Assembly: GCF_023634845.1 (NCBI RefSeq)
Contig: NZ_JAMLJL010000003.1
Coordinates: forward strand, 248,001 to 312,000
Direction of reading: 5' to 3'
Length of the DNA: 64,000 nucleotides
Origin: Flavobacterium amniphilum
Lineage (GTDB): Bacteria; Bacteroidota; Bacteroidia; Flavobacteriales; Flavobacteriaceae
Part shown: positions 56,431-64,000 of the stretch, in pieces
Numbering within the stretch: the stretch's first letter is position 1
How the letters are laid out: each line of letters begins with the position of its first letter
The notes under the pieces: model-generated
Told to the model about the DNA's origin: nothing
The model's input: the letters and a program-made list of their open reading frames with translations, nothing else
Database searches by the model: none
Translations under genes and position numbers: made by a program

Positions 56431-56515
56431 CCCTGATAGAGCCGGCATCCTTTTTTTTGTTTTGCAAAAACAGGAAAAAGATAAAGGCGAAAGCAGGAAA
56501 TAGCTCCTGAAAACC
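56423..56515 (+). repeat. dispersed palindromic repeat, copy 3 (end of tadA)
   Basis: CCCTAGCCCTGATAGAGCC ... GGCGAAAGCAGGAAATAGCTCC, with inner pairing TTTTTTTTG/CAAAAACAGGAAAAAG. It overlaps the last bases of tadA and provides its TAG. Same order and strand as the copy at 41836-41931. The outer arms GCC/GGC and CCTG/CAGG are conserved while the inner loop differs. Confidence 0.8.
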
Positions 56516-56523
56516 AATAAAAA

Positions 56524-56545
56524 ACCACGTCATTTCTGACGTGGT
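56524..56545 (-). terminator. intrinsic terminator of the cold shock gene
   Basis: ACCACGTCA with TGACGTGGT around a four-base loop, followed on the minus strand by a T-run, 40 bases after the csp stop. Confidence 0.88.
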
Positions 56546-56584
56546 GTAACCTTCATTCTGGTAATCTAAAAATACTATATATAA

Positions 56585-56782
56585 TTAGCCAACTACTACT
56601 ACGTTAGTAGCTACTTTACCTTTTCTTCCGTCTTCTTCTGTGTATGAAACTTTTTCACCTTCTTTTAACTCTTTACCGTTAGTACCAGTAATGTGAACGA
56701 AGATGTCTGCTCCTGTTTCATCATCAGTGATGAATCCAAAACCTTTAGATTCAACAAAAAATTTAACTTTGCCTGTGCGCAT
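56585..56782 (-). CDS. cold shock protein (CspA family)
   Basis: A 65-residue cold shock domain protein that binds single-stranded RNA and DNA. RNP1 is KGFGFI at 13-18 and RNP2 IFVHI at 27-31. Full length. A minus-strand TATCTTTG box at 56819-56812 with a TTTG at 56838-56835 lies about 35 bases before the ATG. Whether it is cold induced cannot be told. Confidence 0.95.
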   Translation of the reverse strand: MRTGKVKFFVESKGFGFITDDETGADIFVHITGTNGKELKEGEKVSYTEEDGRKGKVATNVVVVG

Positions 56783-56811
56783 TCTTTTGATAAAATAAAT
56801 TAATAATAAAT

Positions 56812-56838
56812 CAAAGATATACTTTTTATTGAGACAAA
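56812..56838 (-). promoter_or_regulatory. candidate promoter of the cold shock gene
   Basis: TATCTTTG with TTTG 15 bases upstream, a shorter spacer than the usual 19-21, so the -33 part is doubtful. Confidence 0.45.
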
Positions 56839-56898
56839 AAAGTTTTCTTATAATTTTTTCAAAATATAATTGATTTTGTTACAATCCTGTACAACAAA

Positions 56899-56920
56899 AA
56901 AGTGGGCCTTAGCCCACTTT
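56899..56920. terminator. terminator between the cold shock gene region and aspS
   Basis: AAAGTGGGC and GCCCACTTT around CTTA, with T-rich tracts on both sides. It lies right after the aspS stop codon on the minus strand. Confidence 0.9.
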
Positions 56921-56927
56921 CTTTTTC

Positions 56928-58676
56928 TTATTGATTCAGCTTAATTGCCAGTTCGTCCAATTGTTTGTTATCGATTACAGAAGGTGCATCGATCATTACA
57001 TCACGTCCTGAATTATTTTTAGGGAATGCGATGAAATCACGGATGGTTTCCTGACCTCCTAAAATAGCTACCAAACGATCCAAACCGAAGGCTAAACCAC
57101 CATGTGGAGGCGCTCCGTACTGGAAGGCATTCATTAAGAAACCAAATTGGTTTTCAGCCTCTTCGGCAGAGAAGCCCAATAATTCGAACATTCTTGCCTG
57201 TAAATCTTTATCGTGGATACGGATGGAACCACCACCGATTTCGTTACCGTTCAGTACCATATCATAAGCATTGGCACGGATATTACCCGGATCTGTAGTG
57301 ATCAGGTGTAAATCTTCCGGTTTAGGGGAAGTGAACGGGTGGTGCATGGCGTGGTAGCGTCCGCTTTCCTCATCAAATTCCAATAACGGGAAATCGACTA
57401 CCCACAGCGGTGCGAATTCGTCCGGTTTTCTCAGTCCTAAACGCGTGGCTACTTCCATACGCAAAGCACTTAACTGTGTTCTGGTTTTGTGTGCAGGACC
57501 TGACAACACGAAGATGATATCCCCTTGTTTTGCTCCTGTTACTTCTGCCCATTTCTTTAAATCTTCCTGATCGTAGAATTTATCTACCGAAGACTTCAGG
57601 CTACCGTCAGCTTCCAATTTACAGTACACCATTCCTGATACCCCTACCTGCGGACGTTTTACCCAGTCAATAAGGGCATCGATTTCTTTACGGGTGTATG
57701 CAGCACCGCCCGGAACGGCGATACCCACTACCAATTCGGATGAATTGAACACTCCGAAATCTTTATGTTGTGCTACGGCATTCAACTCACCGAACTCCAT
57801 ACCAAAACGGATGTCCGGTTTATCGTTACCATAGGTTTTCATGGCATGCTCATACGTCATTCTCGGGAATTTATCTACTTCGATTCCTTTGATTTCCTTT
57901 AACAGGTGACGCGTTAAACTTTCAAATATATTCAGGATGTCTTCCTGTTCCACAAAGGCCATTTCACAATCGATCTGAGTGAACTCAGGCTGACGGTCGG
58001 CACGTAAATCCTCATCACGGAAACACTTCACGATTTGGAAATACTTGTCCATACCTCCCACCATCAACAACTGCTTGAAGGTTTGCGGTGATTGTGGTAA
58101 GGCATAAAACTGCCCCGGGCTCATACGGCTTGGCACGATAAAGTCACGCGCTCCTTCCGGAGTAGATTTAATCAAATAAGGAGTTTCCACTTCGCAGAAT
58201 CCCTGATTTGAAAGGAAGTTACGCACTTCCATTGCCACTTTGTGACGGAATAACAAGCTGTTTTTTACCGGGTTTCTTCTGATGTCCAGGTAACGGTATT
58301 TCATACGGATGTCTTCCCCTCCGTCTGTTTCATCTTCAATAGTGAAAGGTGGTGTGATAGCCGAATTCAGGACTGATAATTCGGAAACCAGAATCTCGAT
58401 ATCACCTGTTTGCATATTCGGGTTTTTGGATTCGCGCTCGATCACGGTTCCTTTTACCTGGATTACGAACTCACGTCCAAGAGTTTTAGCCAATTCGAAA
58501 ACGGCTTTATCAGTACGGTTTTCATCAAAGATCAACTGAGTGATTCCATAGCGGTCGCGTAAATCGACCCATACCATAAAACCTTTATCACGTGATTTTT
58601 GCACCCAACCGGCCAGGGTTACTTCTGTATTGATATGTGCGGCATTTAATTCCCCACAGTTATGACTTCTGTACAT
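56928..58676 (-). CDS. aspS: aspartyl-tRNA synthetase
   Basis: Class II synthetase charging tRNA-Asp. 582 residues from the ATG at 58674-58676 ([15 protein letters not shown]); the upstream start at 58697 is a TTG overlapping the promoter box. N-terminal OB fold (about 1-110), then motif 2 ([20 protein letters not shown]), the bacterial GAD insert (about 285-420) and motif 3 ([15 protein letters not shown]). TAAATTTG at 58702-58695 is its likely -7 box. Confidence 0.97.
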   Translation of the reverse strand: MYRSHNCGELNAAHINTEVTLAGWVQKSRDKGFMVWVDLRDRYGITQLIFDENRTDKAVFELAKTLGREFVIQVKGTVIERESKNPNMQTGDIEILVSELSVLNSAITPPFTIEDETDGGEDIRMKYRYLDIRRNPVKNSLLFRHKVAMEVRNFLSNQGFCEVETPYLIKSTPEGARDFIVPSRMSPGQFYALPQSPQTFKQLLMVGGMDKYFQIVKCFRDEDLRADRQPEFTQIDCEMAFVEQEDILNIFESLTRHLLKEIKGIEVDKFPRMTYEHAMKTYGNDKPDIRFGMEFGELNAVAQHKDFGVFNSSELVVGIAVPGGAAYTRKEIDALIDWVKRPQVGVSGMVYCKLEADGSLKSSVDKFYDQEDLKKWAEVTGAKQGDIIFVLSGPAHKTRTQLSALRMEVATRLGLRKPDEFAPLWVVDFPLLEFDEESGRYHAMHHPFTSPKPEDLHLITTDPGNIRANAYDMVLNGNEIGGGSIRIHDKDLQARMFELLGFSAEEAENQFGFLMNAFQYGAPPHGGLAFGLDRLVAILGGQETIRDFIAFPKNNSGRDVMIDAPSVIDNKQLDELAIKLNQ

Positions 58677-58694
58677 TTTTGTAAAATTTGAATG

Positions 58695-58702
58695 CAAATT
58701 TA
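58695..58702 (-). promoter_or_regulatory. candidate -7 box of aspS
   Basis: TAAATTTG on the minus strand, about 18 bases before the ATG. Confidence 0.5.
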
Positions 58703-58803
58703 AGGTTTTTTTGGAATTATGAATTATAAGTTATGAGTTATGAGTACGTTTTGACTGAAAGATTGTAGGAGGTTAAGAAACTGAGGAATTGAAGGATTAC
58801 CTA

Positions 58804-58840
58804 TTAACCGCTGTCAGGGTTGGTAACCGCTGACAGGGTT
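58804..58840. repeat. TAACCGCTGTCAGGGTT dispersed repeat, first pair
   Basis: Two adjacent copies at 58805-58821 and 58824-58840 (the second with GACAG). Others lie at 59177-59193, 59214-59233, 61348-61364 and a decayed one near 61468-61484. Confidence 0.75.
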
Positions 58841-58894
58841 CGCGTCAAATTCCTAAATCCAAGAAGTCTAAAAATCTAATTGTCTAACTGTCCA

Positions 58895-58997
58895 ATACTA
58901 CTTGGCTTCGGCTCCGCTCAGCCACCGTCGGCTATTTGATATTACTTTGATACTACTTGGCTTCGAGAACCTCAGCCACCGTCGGCTACTTTGATAT
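58895..58997 (+). repeat. imperfect 48-base direct repeat
   Basis: Units at 58895-58942 and 58950-58997 share ATACTACTTGGCTTCG at the start and CTCAGCCACCGTCGGCTA near the end; the middle differs. Spacer is seven bases. Confidence 0.8.
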
Positions 58998-59017
58998 GGA
59001 TTTGACACGACATATAC

Positions 59018-59094
59018 ACGCTATAAATACGCTATAAATACGCTATATATACGCTATATATACGCTATATATACGCTATATATACGCTATATAT
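59018..59094 (+). repeat. 11-base tandem repeat, seven units
   Basis: Seven perfect-length units of ACGCTATAAAT (first two) and ACGCTATATAT (next five). No open frame. The period is near one DNA helical turn. Confidence 0.9.
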
Positions 59095-59176
59095 GTTATT
59101 AACACCAACCGGGATCCGGAGTATTTATTGTGCCTGTAGGGAAGTTTTTATAATTGGTTCATCCTATTTTAACCAC

Positions 59177-59260
59177 TAACCGCTGTCAGGGTTTGATACT
59201 TCGACAGGCTCAGTAACCGCCGCTGTCAGGGTTACGATACCGGATATTAACTTCTTCAAT
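59177..59260. repeat. TAACCGCTGTCAGGGTT dispersed repeat, second pair with extended homology
   Basis: Copies at 59177-59193 and 59214-59233. The latter continues as ACGATACCGGATATTAACTTCTT, which recurs with few changes at 61365-61387, so the duplicated unit is about 40 bases. Confidence 0.75.
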
Positions 59261-59309
59261 TGAGAGATTAAGCCGTCCATATTTTAAAAACCTGACACTG
59301 GAAATAAAT

Positions 59310-59317
59310 TATCTTTG
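59310..59317 (+). promoter_or_regulatory. candidate -7 box of the first orphan secreted gene
   Basis: TATCTTTG, exact TAnnTTTG, about 64 bases before the ATG at 59381. Confidence 0.4.
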
Positions 59318-59380
59318 GAGAATTCCAACCTTAAAAACAGAAAAGAGCCGGAAGCCTCAATCTGCATAAAACATTCCGAT

Positions 59381-59848
59381 ATGAAACAAATTTTGATTGT
59401 TATATTTATACTGTCATTTATTGGACTCCATTCGTTTAAAAGTTACAACACCGACTATGTACTGACGGTTAAAAAGGGTAAAACCATAAAGAGAAACAAG
59501 CAGTTGTATTTAATTGTTCCGGTTACCCTGACAAACAATTCCAAGGATATCTTAAACTATCTGAGCATGTCATGCTCTTGGGAAGACCTTTATGTTGTAG
59601 ACCATAAAAACCTTACAATCGAAGGTTCGGTTTGTGACAAAAACATCCCTACAATTTTGACATTGGCACCAGGAAAAAAGAAGACAGTTGCCTTAAAATT
59701 AATAACCGGCCAAGTATCAGGCACAGCGAAAAAAGAGTTTAAGATTGGCTATAATTTGATAAAATCAACTAAAAGGCAGGATCTTTTCCAGTATAGCACG
59801 TTAAAGAAAAAGAAGAATATAATATGGTCGAACACCGTTTCGATTTAA
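59381..59848 (+). CDS. orphan secreted hypothetical protein (155 residues)
   Basis: Unrecognised. Start at the ATG at 59381 (MKQILIVIFILSFIGLHSF), which opens with a hydrophobic signal segment; the frame also extends upstream from a TTG. The mature part is beta-rich with VLTVKKGKTIKRNKQLYLIV and a lysine-rich end, like an immunoglobulin-type small domain. First of a run of small exported proteins; no domain recognised. Confidence 0.6.
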   Translation: MKQILIVIFILSFIGLHSFKSYNTDYVLTVKKGKTIKRNKQLYLIVPVTLTNNSKDILNYLSMSCSWEDLYVVDHKNLTIEGSVCDKNIPTILTLAPGKKKTVALKLITGQVSGTAKKEFKIGYNLIKSTKRQDLFQYSTLKKKKNIIWSNTVSI

Positions 59849-59893
59849 ACGGACAACAAGCATTCACCCAGGACAATCTTCCACTAAATAAAC

Positions 59894-59901
59894 TATCTTT
59901 A
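59894..59901 (+). promoter_or_regulatory. candidate -7 box of the 135-residue secreted gene
   Basis: TATCTTTA, one mismatch to the consensus, about 27 bases before the ATG at 59928. Confidence 0.35.
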
Positions 59902-59927
59902 CAACAAAACCGTTTAACCGAACAAAA

Positions 59928-60335
59928 ATGAAACTGCCCATAATCCTGATTCTTTTTACCCTCAATATTTTGGGACAAAATGCTAAAACCGAAAACAATC
60001 CGGAAAAAATGATTATGACCTCAGGCAGTCAAAATTCAAGGTATAAAACAGTTAAAATTCACAACATCAATTTTGATTTAGCCGTAAAAAACAAAGACAC
60101 GGTTTATTTACAGACAACCGACAGTAAGTTTATTACCAAAGAAGGGATTTATGTTGGGAAAAAGCTATGGGAATTACCCTTTTACATCAAACAAAACCTA
60201 ACCAAGGAAGACGGCTGGGGGTTCTTTTACAATTTACCTTCCGGATGGTCCATTGGTTTCTGTGAAGGAAAGACATGTACCGAAAATTACCCAAAAGATG
60301 ACTCCGCAGTTAAATGGATATTCAAGCGAAAATAA
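59928..60335 (+). CDS. orphan secreted hypothetical protein (135 residues)
   Basis: Unrecognised. Signal peptide to about residue 16 (ILILFTLNILGQ). The mature protein is charged, with two Cys near the end (SIGFCEGKTCTENY) that could form a disulphide, and GWGFFYNLPSGWSIGF. Own -7 box. The gene has its own short transcript-like spacing from neighbours. Confidence 0.6.
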   Translation: MKLPIILILFTLNILGQNAKTENNPEKMIMTSGSQNSRYKTVKIHNINFDLAVKNKDTVYLQTTDSKFITKEGIYVGKKLWELPFYIKQNLTKEDGWGFFYNLPSGWSIGFCEGKTCTENYPKDDSAVKWIFKRK

Positions 60336-60414
60336 CACAACAGGCCGGATTCAGGCAAAGCAGAAACTTGCATCGGCAACTAAAAAACTTAAATGATCAG
60401 AAAATAAAAGAACA

Positions 60415-60718
60415 ATGGAAAATTTTAATATCAGCATATTCATAACTTCAATTATTGTTTGGCCTACTGGTATTTTACAAGATTATCAACAACAATCCGT
60501 CAGAAAAAAGGAATCAACCGAACCCCAATCCGGGCATACAAAATCAATTTACAGACAGTCAGCAAACCATTGACCAGATTCATCAGCAAAACCTTATGAA
60601 CCAAACAATAACTGACCAACAAAACACGCACAATCTTTTGAACCAGACAATGAACGACCATCAAAATATACAAAACACAATAGATCCCCAACCGCAACAA
60701 AGTTTCACTGATAATTAG
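60415..60718 (+). pseudogene. frameshifted membrane protein gene with Gln/Asn-rich tail
   Basis: From the ATG at 60415 the frame reads MENFNISIFITSIIV and soon stops; skipping one T of the run at 60458-60460 joins it to a frame reading GLLVFYKIINNNPSEKRN and onward for 87 residues to the TAG at 60716-60718. Together they make one smooth transmembrane helix and a soluble, Gln/Asn-rich tail (QQNLMNQTITDQQNTHNLLN). The length is 3 x 101 + 1 bases, as expected for one extra base. The second frame alone has only a TTG at 60455. Either a mutation or a sequencing error. Confidence 0.6.
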
Positions 60719-60735
60719 TTTAAAAACCCCAACAC

Positions 60736-61284
60736 ATGACAGTTCAAGAATTACAAATCTTTATCGATCATTATTCTGCAAGGGATTTTGACCGGATCAA
60801 GCTTATCTGGAATGGCAAGTACGGAGAGGATTTTGCAGACGAAAACTACGATTTCCGAGTACAGGTATGTGAGTTGGCCGTTTCCAGGATTGACACCGTA
60901 CCCATTGAATTGATCAGGGATTTATACCTTGAAACCGGTAAAACCTCCCCTATGACCTTTGGCGTTTACAATAAATTCCATCTTCTTGCCGACGAACTCC
61001 TGAAACGGGGCGGAAAGGAATACCTGTTAGACTACATACGGGGAGCCTCCCATTCGATGGATACAGGAATGAGTTCCGGAAGACTGACCCTTTCAAAAGA
61101 AAGCGCAAAAGAGCTGTTGGATTATTTTGATGAGTTAAAATCGGCCTCAACAAATCCTGAGGAACAAAAACTCCTGAACGACCTTATCAGAAACCGGCTT
61201 GAACTCATTTCAAACCGGGTGGAAAACAGGGACAACAACCCATCAAAAAGAAAGAGCTGGTGGGGTAAATTATTTGGACTTTAA
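60736..61284 (+). CDS. orphan cytosolic hypothetical protein (182 residues)
   Basis: Unrecognised. No signal peptide; helical and acidic-basic mixed, starting MTVQELQIFIDHYSARDF and ending in a Trp/Lys-rich tail (SKRKSWWGKLFGL). The only soluble cytosolic-looking member of the local cluster. Its start is 17 bases after the frameshifted gene. Its general look recalls small accessory proteins such as immunity proteins, which I cannot support further. Confidence 0.6.
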   Translation: MTVQELQIFIDHYSARDFDRIKLIWNGKYGEDFADENYDFRVQVCELAVSRIDTVPIELIRDLYLETGKTSPMTFGVYNKFHLLADELLKRGGKEYLLDYIRGASHSMDTGMSSGRLTLSKESAKELLDYFDELKSASTNPEEQKLLNDLIRNRLELISNRVENRDNNPSKRKSWWGKLFGL

Positions 61285-61347
61285 CCACCCTGAATGTCAA
61301 ATTTACAACTTACGAAGCAGCAGCCGAAAACAACGAATTCCGGACAT

Positions 61348-61387
61348 TAACCGCTGTCAGGGTTTCGATACCGGATATAACCTTCTT
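61348..61387. repeat. TAACCGCTGTCAGGGTT dispersed repeat, later copy
   Basis: Copy at 61348-61364 continuing as TCGATACCGGATATAACCTTCTT, the same extension as the copy at 59214-59260, about 2.1 kb to the left. Confidence 0.75.
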
Positions 61388-61581
61388 GGGTTGGCTGTTG
61401 TACTGATTTACAATTTGTTCTAACAATAAAACCATACTTTCAAAAGATTATCCTTTTCTTTACGTAATAACCGCTGAAAGTTTTATTTTTGAAGTAACTG
61501 TAAAAATAATGCCCGGTTTTATCCGGATTACAGTAATACATCAGTACAAATATGAATTAGCTGCCCTTAAAAATTAAAAAA

Positions 61582-62061
61582 ATGAAACACTCTTTGCTAT
61601 TGACTGTCTTTTTATTTGGAAGTATCCTGTGCGCATACGGACAGAAGAAAATCACGTTTGAGCAGGTTGCTTTTGAGTACTACAGAGACTCGGTATTCAA
61701 GCACTATAAAGGCAAGGACAAGATAAAAATCAGCAAAACCCCTATAGCCGACTACAGCTACTGGAATGTTAAATGCCTGAAAGAATTTGCCCTGACGATC
61801 AACGATACGGCAGCAGGAGTTACACCGTCCAGAATAACCGGCATTATAGACATTGGGGATGACAACCGTTTTGAACTAAAGAAATTCAAAAAGAATAAAT
61901 CCGGGCAGGTTTTTGTAACCCCGGTCCTAAGTTTTGAAACCGGCCAGAATATTGTGGCCCTTATTGAAAATCTGGACGGGACATTTGTTACTTACTTATT
62001 TGACATTACCGGTGACGGAAAAATAAAGAAATGGCGTAAAGAACGTTTGATGATTGAGTAA
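61582..62061 (+). CDS. orphan secreted hypothetical protein (159 residues)
   Basis: Unrecognised. Signal peptide ends near residue 20 (LFGSILCAYGQ). The mature part is beta-rich and charged with GIIDIGDDNRFELKKFKKNK and VALIENLDGTFVTYLFD. TATTTTTG at 61484-61491 is a distant candidate -7 box. Intergenic space to the next gene is 75 bases. Confidence 0.62.
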   Translation: MKHSLLLTVFLFGSILCAYGQKKITFEQVAFEYYRDSVFKHYKGKDKIKISKTPIADYSYWNVKCLKEFALTINDTAAGVTPSRITGIIDIGDDNRFELKKFKKNKSGQVFVTPVLSFETGQNIVALIENLDGTFVTYLFDITGDGKIKKWRKERLMIE

Positions 62062-62136
62062 AGCCGAAGGATCATCTCCTCCAATCTCCAAAACAAGAAC
62101 GTAAGACAAAAAAACAATTAACCAACCATCAAAAAC

Positions 62137-62415
62137 ATGAAACCAAAAAACTTAGCTGAATTAAGCGACCAGGAACTTTTACAAAAGAGCAAAACCCTAA
62201 AAACCGGTAAAATAATTGATGCCGTGCTTGTTGGTTTTACCATTGGGATTGTTATTTACAGTGCGGTAAAAAGCGGTTTAGGCTTTTTTACCTTCTTCCC
62301 TTTGCTCATCACCTATGTGGTTATTAAAAACTCGAAGAACAATGCGGTTTTAGCGCATGAAATCAGGAACGAGTTAAAATCCAGAAAACTGGTGGAGAAT
62401 CAGGATGAAGCTTAA
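62137..62415 (+). CDS. small two-helix membrane protein (92 residues)
   Basis: Unrecognised family. N-terminal cytosolic helix (MKPKNLAELSDQELLQKSKT), two membrane helices (about 26-46 and 49-66) and a basic C-terminal helix (NAVLAHEIRNELKSRK). Similar small proteins occur widely in Flavobacteria by architecture. It belongs to the accessory run of small genes. Confidence 0.65.
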   Translation: MKPKNLAELSDQELLQKSKTLKTGKIIDAVLVGFTIGIVIYSAVKSGLGFFTFFPLLITYVVIKNSKNNAVLAHEIRNELKSRKLVENQDEA

Positions 62416-62438
62416 AAGAATTCCATGTAAAACAGTAA

Positions 62439-62876
62439 ATGAAACACTTTATTAACCTAACTGCTTTTGTTTATATTTTCCTTTTGAGTGGTAAAGCAGC
62501 ATATACCGAAGCTTTTAAAGCGAAAGACATCCAACAGGAACAGACCGACAACATCATTCTTGGCGAAGACATTAGCGAAATCAATGCTTATGTCAAAAAC
62601 ATTTATGCGAAGAACGGAAAAACATGTGTAGACATAGATCTTGTCCAATTCAAGTACCGGAATACAGATGAACGGATAGTCATCAATAAAAATCCAAAAA
62701 TCAGGACCTATATACTTGATAAAAACTCGTTGATTTATACTGATGACTGCAAAGAAGCCGGACCGTCTGATTTAATAAAGATCAGGGACCGGATATTAAA
62801 AAACAAATCATTGCTTATTGTGGGGCAATCCAAAAGCGGCAAAATGGTGAGTATTAATTTTGGGTGTTTTGGGTAA
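62439..62876 (+). CDS. orphan secreted hypothetical protein (145 residues)
   Basis: Unrecognised. Signal-type start (MKHFINLTAFVYIFLLSGKAA). The mature part has an acidic stretch (ILGEDISEINAYVKNIYAKN), two Cys (KTCVDIDLVQF, DDCKEAGPSD) that may pair, and a final Cys (NFGCFG). Starts 23 bases after the preceding gene, so probably co-transcribed. Confidence 0.62.
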   Translation: MKHFINLTAFVYIFLLSGKAAYTEAFKAKDIQQEQTDNIILGEDISEINAYVKNIYAKNGKTCVDIDLVQFKYRNTDERIVINKNPKIRTYILDKNSLIYTDDCKEAGPSDLIKIRDRILKNKSLLIVGQSKSGKMVSINFGCFG

Positions 62877-62906
62877 AAAAGCAACATACAAATTATAATC
62901 CAGCAC

Positions 62907-63365
62907 ATGAAAAACCTGCTTAATCTAATACTGTTATTCAGCTGCCTGTGTACGGCACAAATTGACCCTAAAAATGTAACATTCCGTTATATTACAAAAG
63001 GCCGTATCGGCGATTGTATTGATGTGGAATTTGAAGTCTGCCGGGATTCTTCTGTGTCAGTCTACAAATATATCGAGCGAAGAGAGTTTTCCGTAAGTGA
63101 CAACAAACCCCGGACGAAGGTAATGTCCGCTTTTGAAATCAGCAGAACAGTGTATGCTTCATTGATTAGTGAATTGGAAAACGCTTTCCGGTTAAAACCA
63201 GAAGAGGAAGAATACGATTGTTTTCACTCCAACTTACTCATTGTCCATTTCAGCAGAAACGGCAAAAAAGAAGAACTCTCGATGTCCTGCATTGAGCCTG
63301 ATGCAAATTCCACGGGACTGAAATTACTTAGGAAGTTACTGAAAATAATCAACGAAAAAAGTTAG
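62907..63365 (+). CDS. orphan secreted hypothetical protein (152 residues)
   Basis: Unrecognised. Signal peptide ends near residue 18 (LFSCLCTAQ). The mature protein has several Cys (RIGDCIDVEFEVCRDSS, EEYDCFHSN, SMSCIEPDA) that could form disulphides in the periplasm, with NLLIVHFSRNGKK near the end. Spacing to the previous gene is 30 bases. Part of the orphan run. Confidence 0.62.
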   Translation: MKNLLNLILLFSCLCTAQIDPKNVTFRYITKGRIGDCIDVEFEVCRDSSVSVYKYIERREFSVSDNKPRTKVMSAFEISRTVYASLISELENAFRLKPEEEEYDCFHSNLLIVHFSRNGKKEELSMSCIEPDANSTGLKLLRKLLKIINEKS

Positions 63366-63456
63366 TCAAACCCTTCTTATTGCCGGTATTTACTTCTGCA
63401 ATACAGTTTTACTTTAAATCTCCGAAAATCCGTAACTTAGTGTATTGCTAAGCGTT

Positions 63457-64000
63457 ATGGTTATGAATGTTATATTGTTTTTCATTCTCATCACAGTCCT
63501 TCAGTCGTGTACGTCCAAAAAATATACGGTCATACGGCAACTTCCGAAAGGAATTAAATCAGCCATTGAGGAAAGATACGTCATCCTTAATGACCGGAAA
63601 GAACTTTTGCAGAAAAAGGAGATGATCTTTACGGGAAACGGTCGTATCCGATACTCCAGAACCGTTGATGCTTCCGGAAATTTAATGCAGGAAACCCACA
63701 AGAAGTTATGGTTCATAACCGAATCCTATCCCGATAAAGAGAAGTATTACTGTAAGACACGCTGGAAACCCGGACAACGTGAACGCATCAGTTGTTATAC
63801 CCAGAAACAATACAAGCAGAATGAAGCTGTTTATTATTACAATACTGACGGTACCATTGCTAAAATAGTGGATAATTTTACGACATTCCATACGCAGTAT
63901 TATTACTATACCGATAACGGACTTTCTAAAATAGTCACCAAAGACCAAAATGACCGGATGGTTGATGAGCTGTTGATATCCTGTATTTCAAAAGATGAAA
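63457..64000 (+). CDS. lipoprotein with repeated YYY motifs, partial
   Basis: Open frame from the ATG at 63457 to the window edge, 181 codons visible. Lipoprotein signal MVMNVILFFILITVLQSC, with the lipidated Cys near residue 18 (lipobox LQSC). Two later segments (EAVYYYNTDGTIAKI and TQYYYYTDNGLSKIVTKDQN) look like repeats of the MORN/YD or toxin-antitoxin-repeat-like type of cell-surface proteins with period about 25. Ends beyond the window. Alternative start at 63463. Function unknown. Confidence 0.65.
   Translation, partial: MVMNVILFFILITVLQSCTSKKYTVIRQLPKGIKSAIEERYVILNDRKELLQKKEMIFTGNGRIRYSRTVDASGNLMQETHKKLWFITESYPDKEKYYCKTRWKPGQRERISCYTQKQYKQNEAVYYYNTDGTIAKIVDNFTTFHTQYYYYTDNGLSKIVTKDQNDRMVDELLISCISKDE

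Larger units (their letters stand above)
58703..59309. other. repeat-rich intergenic zone, no gene
   Basis: About 600 bases without a credible open frame. It contains four copies of a roughly 17-base element (TAACCGCTGTCAGGGTT), an imperfect 48-base direct repeat, and a 77-base array of an 11-base unit, listed separately. It forms the border between core genes and the orphan secreted cluster to the right. Confidence 0.8.

Overview
The window looks like a chromosomal segment of a gliding member of the Flavobacteriaceae, probably Flavobacterium or a close relative. The evidence is the AT-rich sequence, the absence of Shine-Dalgarno sites, recurrent TAnnTTTG -7 boxes, type A C-terminal sorting domains for the type IX secretion system (T9SS), and sprA and remB only two genes apart. 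Most genes are core genes. There are no rRNA genes, recognisable tRNAs, prophage, IS elements or CRISPR arrays.

Layout. 1-2199: an RND-type efflux adaptor (cut by the window edge) and its TolC-like outer-membrane factor. 2335-3729: a DUF4403 lipoprotein. 3730-8812 (minus): an aa3-type cytochrome oxidase assembly and subunit cluster (heme O synthase, two subunit III proteins, subunit IV, an oxidase-linked thioredoxin-fold-like membrane protein, SCO, DUF420, a small membrane protein). 8929-21246 (minus): the gliding and secretion block, an NlpC/P60-like protein, remB, deoC, vanZ, gcvH, the giant sprA and ruvA. 21340-26311: malic enzyme, queG, ruvB, yjdJ/yjdI-like pair. 26392-28443: an APC permease and an L,D-transpeptidase-like protein. 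28549-33108: rimP-nusA-infB. 33287-38769: stress protein, TerB-like, HupE-like, dCMP deaminase, S41 protease, a minimal flavoprotein, MarC. 38901-39934: a 42-bp tandem repeat and a DUF4412 protein. 39984-47833: DUF3109 protein, nrdB/nrdA, a candidate small RNA, an orphan gene, a GNAT enzyme and dGTPase. 47902-53455: a tandem pair of secreted M36 metallopeptidases. 53513-58676: dxs, a CHEDW/TonB-like protein, tadA, a cold shock protein and aspS. 58677-64000: a repeat-laden intergenic zone followed by an accessory run of small, mostly secreted orphan proteins, one frameshifted and the last cut by the window edge.

Themes. Several genes balance dNTP pools (dCMP deaminase, NrdAB, dGTPase), with a DnaA-box match upstream of nrdB. 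SprA is the T9SS outer-membrane translocon component, RemB a gliding-related protein, and the two M36 proteases are likely T9SS cargo. The least explained elements are a rod-folding minus-strand RNA after nrdA, a three-copy palindromic repeat that supplies stop codons to neighbouring genes, a terminator-like hairpin just before rimP, the TTG-started sprA one codon after the ruvA stop in the same frame, and the orphan secreted cluster at the right end. All calls come from reading the sequence; no database search was run.
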